Assembly: GCA_023269865.1 (NCBI GenBank)
Contig: JAGDWR010000078.1
Coordinates: 1 to 7,008 of the forward strand
DNA length: 7,008 nt
Direction: 5' to 3'
Source: Candidatus Methanodesulfokora sp.
Lineage (GTDB): Archaea; Korarchaeota; Korarchaeia; Korarchaeales; Korarchaeaceae
This document shows positions 1 through 4,426 of the stretch, in pieces. Position numbers and translations under genes: made by a program. The notes beneath the pieces are model-generated. The model was not told the origin of the DNA. It was given only the letters and a program-made list of their open reading frames with translations, and did not search any database. Within the stretch, counting starts at the first letter, position 1; the number at the start of each line of letters is the position of its first letter.

Positions 1-221
1 GAAGGAAGCTTCTGGAGCAGAAGTGAGGATCAACTGAATTTGCAGACTTTTTAGGAATCATTCTCTTAGGGATCTGGAAGATCAAAGTAGCAATATAGTT
101 CTGGAAAATCCGAGAAAATTATTTAAGTTTCCAACTTGCTCCCTTTAGCATAATATCACCTGCGATCTGATTTGTCATCCTTAAAATCCTCCACAGACTG
201 TGAGATATGCCAACTAAATGA
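1..221. other. Left flank, no supported gene
   Basis: No intact gene can be supported here. All plus-strand frames entering from the left edge close within about 55 bases. On the minus strand one frame is open across the whole stretch except for a single TAA at 119-121; the 33 or so codons before it and 39 codons after it contain no motif I recognise. It could be the worn-out 3' end of a gene lying outside the window or chance openness. No clear T-run terminator for the tRNA-Met transcript is visible. Confidence 0.4.
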
Positions 222-323
222 TGCCGGGGGCGGGCTTCGAACCCGCGACCTCCGGATATCCCATCGAGCCCCTTTACACAAGATTATGAGTCCGGCGCTC
301 TCACCAGGCTGAGCTACCCCGGC
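222..323 (-). tRNA. tRNA-Met (CAT, elongator), intron-containing
   Basis: The minus strand folds into a complete cloverleaf. The acceptor stem GCCGGGG pairs with CCCCGGC, the discriminator is A, and no CCA is encoded. The D-arm GCTC/GAGC, the anticodon stem CCGGA/TCCGG and the T-arm GCGGG-TTCGAAG-CCCGC are all intact. The anticodon loop after splicing is CTCATAA, giving anticodon CAT. The G1-C72 pair argues against the archaeal initiator, which normally has A1-U72. Overall similarity to archaeal elongator tRNA-Met makes agmatidine-type tRNA-Ile2 less likely, though that also carries CAT. The mature length is 75 nt plus a 27-nt intron at 258-284. It is transcribed away from the SRP RNA gene. 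Confidence 0.95.
258..284 (-). other. tRNA-Met intron (27 nt, position 37/38)
   Basis: Removing these 27 bases restores a 7-nt anticodon loop and a perfect 5-bp anticodon stem. A bulge-helix-bulge can be drawn for the archaeal splicing endonuclease. Exon bases CTCA pair with intron bases TGGG to form the 4-bp core helix, flanked by bulges TA^A on the 5' side and AT^A on the 3' side. The helix inside the intron is weak (about 2 bp, TC/GA), so this is a relaxed form. Because ATC follows both cut sites, the sequence alone allows shifts of up to 3 nt; the 37/38 site is the canonical one. Confidence 0.85.
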
Positions 324-345
324 ATCCCTTAACAAGGCTGAAGGA

Positions 346-355
346 AAAATAAAAG
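346..355 (-). promoter_or_regulatory. TATA-like promoter of tRNA-Met
   Basis: On the minus strand a CTTTTATTTT element is centred about 27 bp upstream of the tRNA-Met 5' end, the usual archaeal TATA distance from a transcription start. Transcription would begin at or very near the mature 5' end, leaving little or no leader. This is a positional inference. Confidence 0.55.
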
Positions 356-410
356 CATATCTACTATTATAATGAGGTTTTTATTAATGTATTTTTCCTT
401 AATGAATTTT

Positions 411-425
411 GCATGTCGACCATGC
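411..425. repeat. Short inverted repeat upstream of the SRP RNA promoter
   Basis: GCATG-TCGAC-CATGC has 5-bp arms around a 5-base centre. It ends about 11 bp before the TATA box of the SRP RNA gene. It could be a regulator site or a chance palindrome; a 5-bp arm is weak evidence. Confidence 0.3.
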
Positions 426-435
426 GAAAGCTAGA

Positions 436-444
436 TTTATATAA
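436..444 (+). promoter_or_regulatory. TATA box of SRP RNA gene
   Basis: TTTATATAA is centred about 25 bp upstream of the inferred SRP RNA 5' end at about 465 and preceded by a purine-rich stretch (GAAAG) that could act as a BRE. The spacer 326-464 contains this and the divergent tRNA-Met promoter and no gene. Confidence 0.75.
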
Positions 445-464
445 TCGAGCTTCGAAAAGAGAAT

Positions 465-788
465 GGGTGGCGGGGTAGGGCCGGGGAGGTAGCCGCTCCC
501 TGAACCGGAAGGCTAATGCCGGGGCCGGATAACCAGCCCGGGCGGATTGTCCATCCTGATCCTCAGGGAACAGGGTGAACCCATGATCTCCCGAACCTGC
601 GGATCCCCGGTGGGGGGAGGATCGCCCGGAGGGGCGAAACCACCCCTTTGCTGTGGAAATGGGTCAGGCCCGGAAGGGAGCAGCCCTAACACAGACGGAG
701 GATGCCGTGGGACATCGGGATGGAGGCTAGCCCTGTTCTTAAGGGATCAGGCTGGCCTTCCCACCGAGCTGGGGCCCGCCGCCCCTTC
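465..788 (+). ncRNA. Archaeal SRP RNA (7S RNA)
   Basis: This is the RNA scaffold of the signal recognition particle, binding SRP19 and SRP54 and targeting membrane and secreted proteins. The signature is domain IV (helix 8) at about 661-690, with GTCAGGCCCGGAAGGGAGCAG including the GGAA tetraloop (672-675) and the asymmetric loop bases on both sides. The 5' Alu-type domain (GGGCCGGGG and following) is also recognisable. The ends pair as archaeal helix 1: GGGTGGCGGG at 465-474 with CCCGCCG(C)CCC at 775-785, with one bulge. At about 324 nt it is close to the usual archaeal size of around 300. Ends are inferred from helix 1, the upstream TATA box and the T-rich 3' tail, so each may be off by a few bases. 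Its 3' last 50 bases lie opposite the end of convergent rpiA. Confidence 0.93.
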
Positions 789-1452
789 TTATCCTTTTAA
801 CCTCGTTTCCAAAAGCCACATATACCTCGTCAGCCATGGAGAGAAAAAGGCCTACCTCTACAACTCCCGGTATCTCCTTTATCAGCTTCAGCACATCTTG
901 AGGGTTCTCAAGAGGTTTATCCGGGAATAGATCTACTATATAGTTGCCGTTGTCCGTTATATACCTGGATGATCCAATTTCCCTTATCCTGCAGATCCAT
1001 CCAGTCCTCTCCTTTATCCTCCTCAGAGTGGAGAAGAAGCCAAATCTTATCACCTCTACCGGAAGGGGTTTTTTGGAACACAGCTTATCAACAAGCTTTG
1101 TGTGATCCGCTATTATGACATACCTTTTTGATGACGCAGCCAGTATCTTCTCCCTCGTCAGAAAGCCCCCTCCTCCTTTCAGTAAGTTTAGCTCTCTGTC
1201 TATCTCATCAGCGCCATCTATTGTCATGTCCACATACTCAAACTCCTCTAGATCGGATATTTTAAGGCCTATTTCCCTGGCCCTCCTCGCTATCTCCTCT
1301 GATGATGGGATGAATATCCTGTTCTTCCTCCCCTCCCACAGCCTCAGGGCATCTAGGAAGGCGAGCATTGTAGTCCCAGATCCAAGCCCTATAATTTCAG
1401 CATCCCCTATTATGCTTAAGGCATAACTTGCCACAACTTCCTTTTCATTCAA
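739..1452 (-). CDS. rpiA: Ribose-5-phosphate isomerase A
   Basis: Interconverts ribose 5-phosphate and ribulose 5-phosphate in the cytoplasm; in archaea it supplies ribose phosphate from the ribulose-monophosphate or non-oxidative pentose pathways. The 237-residue product shows the family motifs in order: phosphate-binding GLGSGTT (22-28), PSSEEIA (49-55), the catalytic loop DGADEID (79-85), KGGGG (92-96), REK (100-102) and ADHTK. D79, D82, K92 and E101 match the E. coli active-site residues D81, D84, K94 and E103. The start is TTG; a GGTGAT Shine-Dalgarno overlaps the stop of the upstream GTPase gene, and no in-frame ATG lies upstream. It is 4 nt downstream of that gene, hence the same operon. 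The final 14 or so residues (from GGGPQLGG on) go beyond the usual end of the family near VKRIRR and are encoded antisense to the SRP RNA 3' end. Confidence 0.95.
   Translation of the reverse strand: MNEKEVVASYALSIIGDAEIIGLGSGTTMLAFLDALRLWEGRKNRIFIPSSEEIARRAREIGLKISDLEEFEYVDMTIDGADEIDRELNLLKGGGGFLTREKILAASSKRYVIIADHTKLVDKLCSKKPLPVEVIRFGFFSTLRRIKERTGWICRIREIGSSRYITDNGNYIVDLFPDKPLENPQDVLKLIKEIPGVVEVGLFLSMADEVYVAFGNEVKRIRRGGGPQLGGKASLIP
786..798 (+). terminator. T-rich terminator of SRP RNA
   Basis: TTCTTATCCTTTT directly follows the helix 1 closing strand. Pyrimidine/T-rich runs of this type end archaeal transcription without needing a hairpin. It sits inside the coding strand complement of rpiA. 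Confidence 0.5.
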
Positions 1453-1456
1453 AAAA

Positions 1457-2608
1457 TCACCCGATTATCTCAATGGCATCTCCATCCTCCAGCTCGAAGT
1501 CAGGACCCACCCTCATGGGGCTGTAAGGAAGCCTCTTGCTCCAGACCTTCGCATACTTGAAGTTCTCATAGAGGTCCTCATGTATTATTCTTGCTATCTC
1601 CCTTGCTGTTGTCCCCTTTCTCACAACTAAGGCCTTCTCCGAGAAGCCCTTTTCAGCTCTTGGCTTGGTGTAAACTCTGATCAAATTTAATTCCTTTAAA
1701 ATATATTCTCCTATTGCCTCCTTGTCCACATCAAGGCTGGGGCTTATGGGTACCACCAAACCGATGTTCCTCAACTTCTCCATGTTTTTCATCGCAATCT
1801 CATCATCAGCATGAGTTACAAATAGGATGAATGGCTTGTATCTCTTCTCGGAGAAAACAGATTCCTCGACATCCGAGAGAGATACCTCCCCTTCTATCTC
1901 CACCCATGCCTGCCTTATTCCATAATCCTCCAGAATTCTTCTTACATCATGCTCGCTTCCATCAATTATCCTCCCCCTGTTTCTCACTATTATCCCAGGA
2001 GCAGCCCTGCTTCTTACTATCCTAACAACCCCCTTTGGCCTCTTGAGGGATATATTGTACTTCTCCAAGATGGCAACTATCTCATTTAGCTGATCAACTG
2101 GGTTCATCCTTCCATCTAAGACTATGCCCAGCATGTCCGAATTGTATGAGAGCGACATAGCTAGATTTGTCAACCTTCCTCCCTCCGGAACTACAGGAGG
2201 AGCTTCAACAACCTGTATTTGTGCTCCTCTGAACTCCATCATCCCCTCCTCTGGTTTGTCCACTGTGGTAAATGGATATGGGGATATAACAGGTGTTGCA
2301 TTCGTCAGCTTTGAGAGAACTGTGCTTCTCCCGGAGTTTGTGAAGCCTATCAAAACGATCTGAGCAGCTCCCCTCTTCTCAACTGCAAAACCTCCCCCTT
2401 TTCTCGATTTCGCTGCCTTCTGTCTCTCTATCTCATCCCTTAGCTCTGACATCCTCCTCTTCACGAATTTTTCAAGCTTCTCAGTCCCCTTGTGCTTCGG
2501 CATCAATGAGTAAAATTCCTGGAGCTTCCTCAGTTTCTCCTCAGGGCTTTGAGCCTCTGAGTACTCCTCCCATTTCTTAAGGGCCTCAGGAGGAAGGTTA
2601 GTCGGCAC
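1457..2608 (-). CDS. DRG/OBG-like GTPase with C-terminal TGS domain
   Basis: A TRAFAC-class P-loop protein of the DRG-like branch seen in Thermoproteota; relatives bind ribosomes or translation factors, but the exact job is unknown. The 383 residues comprise a charged helical N-terminus (about 1-75, including MPKHKGTEKL), a G domain (82-300) and a TGS domain (310-383, RVYTKPR...GDAIEIIG). The P-loop is GFTNSGRST (88-96), with Arg94 where most GTPases have Lys. Switch I contains PFTT (112-115). G3 reads EAPP (135-138) instead of DxPG, and G4 reads THAD (265-268) instead of NKxD. Nucleotide binding or specificity may therefore differ. The GTG start overlaps the end of the aMBF1 gene by 11 nt, with GGAGGG 9-10 nt upstream, so translation is probably coupled. 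Family assignment is firm; function is not. Confidence 0.9.
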   Translation of the reverse strand: MPTNLPPEALKKWEEYSEAQSPEEKLRKLQEFYSLMPKHKGTEKLEKFVKRRMSELRDEIERQKAAKSRKGGGFAVEKRGAAQIVLIGFTNSGRSTVLSKLTNATPVISPYPFTTVDKPEEGMMEFRGAQIQVVEAPPVVPEGGRLTNLAMSLSYNSDMLGIVLDGRMNPVDQLNEIVAILEKYNISLKRPKGVVRIVRSRAAPGIIVRNRGRIIDGSEHDVRRILEDYGIRQAWVEIEGEVSLSDVEESVFSEKRYKPFILFVTHADDEIAMKNMEKLRNIGLVVPISPSLDVDKEAIGEYILKELNLIRVYTKPRAEKGFSEKALVVRKGTTAREIARIIHEDLYENFKYAKVWSKRLPYSPMRVGPDFELEDGDAIEIIG

Positions 2609-3143
2609 CCTTCTTTCCCTCCTTGTCCTTTATTCTTATCATCTCGCCCAAAGTGGGCCTATCATGAAACGATTCTGCACGCTCCCTCTCAAGCTCCTCC
2701 ACATATGCTGGATTTCTCACTGTTATAGATACCTCCAGCACTCTCTCCAGGCTTTTCGCTATCTCAGGACTTGGAACTATCTCCTCTGCCTCTATATGCC
2801 TTAGAAGGGATGATTTTATCCCAATTGCCTTCGCCAACTGGTCTATTGTGAGCCCAAGATCCTCCCTTGCTCTCCTTATTATCCGGCCAAACCCCTCAAC
2901 AAGCTCCATCTCACCAGGCTGACTTCTTCTCACCGTTCTAATTGGCTCTTCCCTGATTTTTACAGGTTTTTTCTCCTCCTTTATCTCTTCTTTTTTCTTT
3001 ACACTTGCCCTGAGACTTCTTGCACAACTTGGACAGGCTGTAAGCTTGTAGCTGCCTAGATCCACGACAACAGGTGTTCCTATAAAGGTTCCACCGCACA
3101 CCTCACAGACGTATATCTGATCCTTCCTCCTCATGCTCTCCAT
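2598..3143 (-). CDS. mbf1: Archaeal multiprotein bridging factor 1 (aMBF1)
   Basis: Archaeal homolog of eukaryotic MBF1, a cytoplasmic protein reported to associate with the 30S subunit/ribosome. The 181 residues hold an N-terminal zinc ribbon with C13-x2-C16 and C37-x2-C40, a lysine/glutamate-rich linker (about 48-66), and a Cro/C1-type helix-turn-helix (about 84-140: FGRIIRRAREDLGLTIDQLA and following). The C-terminus is charged (ELERERAESF onward). Length and order fit the aMBF1 family. No good Shine-Dalgarno precedes the first ATG, while an AT-rich promoter element is centred about 27 bp upstream, so the message is probably leaderless. A second ATG (Met4, 9 nt in) is an alternative start. 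It heads the operon with the GTPase and rpiA, and diverges from the NAC gene. Confidence 0.93.
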   Translation of the reverse strand: MESMRRKDQIYVCEVCGGTFIGTPVVVDLGSYKLTACPSCARSLRASVKKKEEIKEEKKPVKIREEPIRTVRRSQPGEMELVEGFGRIIRRAREDLGLTIDQLAKAIGIKSSLLRHIEAEEIVPSPEIAKSLERVLEVSITVRNPAYVEELERERAESFHDRPTLGEMIRIKDKEGKKGAD

Positions 3144-3164
3144 TGATACAAACGGAAGTTAGTA

Positions 3165-3183
3165 GTAAAGTTTACCTTTAACA
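3165..3183. promoter_or_regulatory. Shared divergent promoter of aMBF1 and NAC genes
   Basis: Only 56 bp separate the two divergent start codons. The near-palindrome GTAAAGTTTAC (3165-3175) is centred at 3170, 27 bp from the aMBF1 ATG and 30 bp from the NAC ATG; CCTTTAACA continues to 3183 on the NAC side. No Shine-Dalgarno lies between it and either first ATG, which fits leaderless mRNAs driven in both directions. Exact TATA/BRE limits are inferred. Confidence 0.55.
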
Positions 3184-3199
3184 TCCAGCTATAACACCT

Positions 3200-3544
3200 A
3201 TGCATGGAAGGAGCATGAGGGATCTTAAAAAGGCCCTTAAAGGTATGAATATAGATCTCCAGGAGGTTGATGCAGAGACTGTAATGATAAAGCTGAGGGA
3301 TGGAAGGAAATATGTGTTCAGCAATCCAAGTGTGATTCTAACAAGAGTGCAGGGCCAGGAGACATTCCAAATAGTTGGAAAATATGAAATAGAATCCCCT
3401 GAGGGCTATTCTCCATCCGATGAGGATGTGAAGCTCGTGGCATCTCAAGCTGGAGTAAGCGAGGAGGAGGCCAGAAGGGCTCTAATAGAGAAAAATGGGG
3501 ATCTTGCTGAGGCGATAAATTATTTATTACAGAAAGGAGGATAA
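3200..3544 (+). CDS. nac: Nascent polypeptide-associated complex protein (NAC)
   Basis: Archaeal NAC forms a homodimer at the ribosome exit site and contacts nascent chains, a chaperone/sorting role next to SRP. The 114 residues have a basic N-terminus (MRDLKKALKG), the NAC beta-barrel (about 18-63, with VILTRVQGQETFQIVG) and a C-terminal UBA domain (about 74-111, SDEDVKLVASQAGVSEEEA onward to INYLLQ), the normal archaeal order and length. The first ATG at 3200 suits a leaderless transcript from the divergent promoter. Met6 at 3215 is an alternative, but its purine-rich leader ends only 1 nt before the ATG, too close for an ordinary Shine-Dalgarno. Stop and next start are 2 nt apart, so it is co-transcribed with the HIT gene. 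Confidence 0.95.
   Translation: MHGRSMRDLKKALKGMNIDLQEVDAETVMIKLRDGRKYVFSNPSVILTRVQGQETFQIVGKYEIESPEGYSPSDEDVKLVASQAGVSEEEARRALIEKNGDLAEAINYLLQKGG
3536..3540 (+). promoter_or_regulatory. Shine-Dalgarno for the HIT gene, inside NAC codons
   Basis: GGAGG lies in the last NAC codons, 6 nt before the ATG at 3547. Unlike the leaderless-looking first gene of the operon, the second gene uses a strong ribosome-binding site and fixes that start. Confidence 0.75.
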
Positions 3545-3546
3545 TT

Positions 3547-4026
3547 ATGGACAGACTTTGGGCTGTTTGGAGGATAAAATATGTGGAAATAGCTTCTAAA
3601 GGTGGCAATGAGTGCATATTTTGCTCCCTTCAGAGGGAGAGAGATGAGGATGCTCTCATAATACATAGATCTAAACATTCTTATATATTAATGAACCGTT
3701 ATCCATACAACCCGGGCCATCTGATGGTAGCCCCATATAAGCATGTGTCATCCCCAGAGATGCTGAGCCAAGAGGAATCAGCAGACCTCTGGAACTCCCT
3801 TGTAATCTCAATGGATGTGATAAGAAGAGCGATGAACCCAGATGGATTCAACATAGGGATGAACATAGGTAGGGTGGCTGGTGCTGGCTTTGAGGGCCAC
3901 ATACACATACATGTCGTGCCGAGGTGGAATGGAGACACGAACTTCATGCCAATTGTATCGGACACCAAGGTCGTCGGCGAGGCGCTTGAGAGCACCTACA
4001 GGAGGCTAAAAGAAGTAATGAAATAA
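3547..4026 (+). CDS. HIT-family nucleotide hydrolase/transferase
   Basis: Histidine-triad protein acting in the cytoplasm on nucleoside phosphate esters such as AppppA-type dinucleotides or adenylated compounds. The 159 residues contain the triad H118-I-H120-I-H122 followed by VVPRW; the middle histidine is the usual nucleophile. They also contain the upstream NPGHLMVAPYKH segment (55-66), GFNIGMNIGRVAGAG (100-114), and a CIFC motif (23-26) that could be half of a zinc site, as in Ap4A-phosphorylase/HIT-like archaeal and mycobacterial relatives starting MDRLWxxWR. Length is normal. It lies 2 nt after NAC with a strong internal Shine-Dalgarno, so it is the second gene of that operon. The precise substrate cannot be assigned. 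Confidence 0.93.
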   Translation: MDRLWAVWRIKYVEIASKGGNECIFCSLQRERDEDALIIHRSKHSYILMNRYPYNPGHLMVAPYKHVSSPEMLSQEESADLWNSLVISMDVIRRAMNPDGFNIGMNIGRVAGAGFEGHIHIHVVPRWNGDTNFMPIVSDTKVVGEALESTYRRLKEVMK

Positions 4027-4034
4027 TAAATATA

Positions 4035-4040
4035 TTTTTT
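4035..4040 (+). terminator. T-run after the HIT gene
   Basis: Six consecutive T bases, 9 nt after the HIT stop codon and before the tRNA-Pro promoter. It is a plausible archaeal terminator of the NAC-HIT operon, with no hairpin needed. Confidence 0.45.
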
Positions 4041-4057
4041 CATTAACTAAAGACAGA

Positions 4058-4066
4058 TTTTTATAA
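4058..4066 (+). promoter_or_regulatory. TATA box of tRNA-Pro
   Basis: TTTTTATAA is centred about 22 bp upstream of the tRNA-Pro 5' end. Transcription should start at or next to the mature 5' end, so the precursor would have almost no leader. Confidence 0.65.
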
Positions 4067-4083
4067 GAGGATTTCATAGAGAG

Positions 4084-4157
4084 GGGGGCGTAGTCTAGCT
4101 TGGTTAGGATGGAGGCCTTGGGAGCCTCAGGCCTGGGTTCAAATCCCAGCGCCCCCA
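4084..4157 (+). tRNA. tRNA-Pro (TGG)
   Basis: A full 74-nt cloverleaf without intron. The acceptor stem GGGGGCG pairs with CGCCCCC, with discriminator A and no encoded CCA. The D-arm GTCT/GGAT uses G-T pairs. The anticodon stem GAGGC/GCCTC encloses loop CTTGGGA, giving anticodon TGG and G37, typical of proline tRNAs. The T-arm is CTGGG-TTCAAAT-CCCAG. It reads CCA and, by wobble, other CCN codons. Confidence 0.96.
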
Positions 4158-4162
4158 TTTTT
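4158..4162 (+). terminator. T5 run ending tRNA-Pro transcription
   Basis: Five T bases begin directly after the discriminator base, a typical minimal terminator for an archaeal tRNA gene. Confidence 0.55.
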
Positions 4163-4179
4163 CAACTCCAGAAAATTTT

Positions 4180-4395
4180 TCAAGTACTTTGTTTTGCTAC
4201 ATATGTTATTTCTGTCGAGGCTTTCAGCCAATATCTCAATTTAGTTCTTGTATAGGAGATTCCATCTTTCCACCATGCTGGATTGTCCTCTTTAGAAGTG
4301 TTACAGAATCCATCGGAATTCAACAGCTTTAAGATTGTCAATTGTCCCTTTTTTGTCTTCCAAGCTTCCCACGGAATTTTTTTATACTGATGCCC
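4180..4395 (-). pseudogene. Possible winged-helix gene remnant (71-codon open frame)
   Basis: The otherwise empty spacer between tRNA-Pro and the PLP-enzyme gene has one minus-strand frame open for 71 codons with no ATG or GTG start; the first usable start is TTG at 4339-4341, giving 53 residues. The translation looks protein-like: a helix KKGQLTILKLLN, a loop with NPAWWKDG, then ISYTRTKLRYWLKA followed by EITYVAKQS, which resembles the recognition helix and wing of a winged-helix DNA-binding domain. Similarity is judged by eye only. Base composition is AT-richer than the genes around it. It could be a small TTG-started gene, a remnant of an element integrated at the tRNA 3' end, or chance. 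No integrase or repeat of the tRNA end is visible. Confidence 0.3.
4379..4387 (+). promoter_or_regulatory. TATA box of the PLP-enzyme operon
   Basis: TTTTTATAC is centred at about 4383. A start site about 26 bp downstream falls near 4406-4410, giving a 5' untranslated region of roughly 17-21 nt for the gene starting at 4427. Confidence 0.6.
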
Positions 4396-4407
4396 TTAAG
4401 AAGGCAT

Positions 4408-4413
4408 GGAGGT
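4408..4413 (+). promoter_or_regulatory. Shine-Dalgarno GGAGGT, at the 5' tip of the mRNA
   Basis: GGAGGT matches the archaeal anti-Shine-Dalgarno well but sits 13 nt before the ATG at 4427, longer than usual. A second purine run, AGGATAGGAG, abuts the ATG. An in-frame ATG at 4406 is followed after five codons by TAG at 4421-4423, so translation of the long frame must begin at 4427 or later. Confidence 0.5.
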
Positions 4414-4426
4414 AAAAGGATAGGAG

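Noticed and set aside
1..54. Plus-strand frame open from the left edge to TAG at 52-54, possible C-terminus of an upstream gene
   Set aside because: Only 17 codons, no recognisable motif, and the other frames close almost as late; not enough to call a partial gene.
222..323. Reading the CAT-anticodon tRNA as initiator tRNA or tRNA-Ile2
   Set aside because: The initiator should have A1-U72 rather than G1-C72, and the body matches elongator tRNA-Met; the Ile2 option cannot be fully excluded without a tRNA classifier.
547..930. Plus-strand 127-codon open frame
   Set aside because: It lies across the SRP RNA and the antisense of rpiA; its glycine/proline-rich start simply reflects the structured RNA, and no protein family is recognisable.
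4421..4423. TAG between two in-frame ATGs as possible stop-codon readthrough (pyrrolysine-type)
   Set aside because: The PLP-enzyme family begins naturally at or after 4427, and a normal stop plus restart explains the sequence without recoding.
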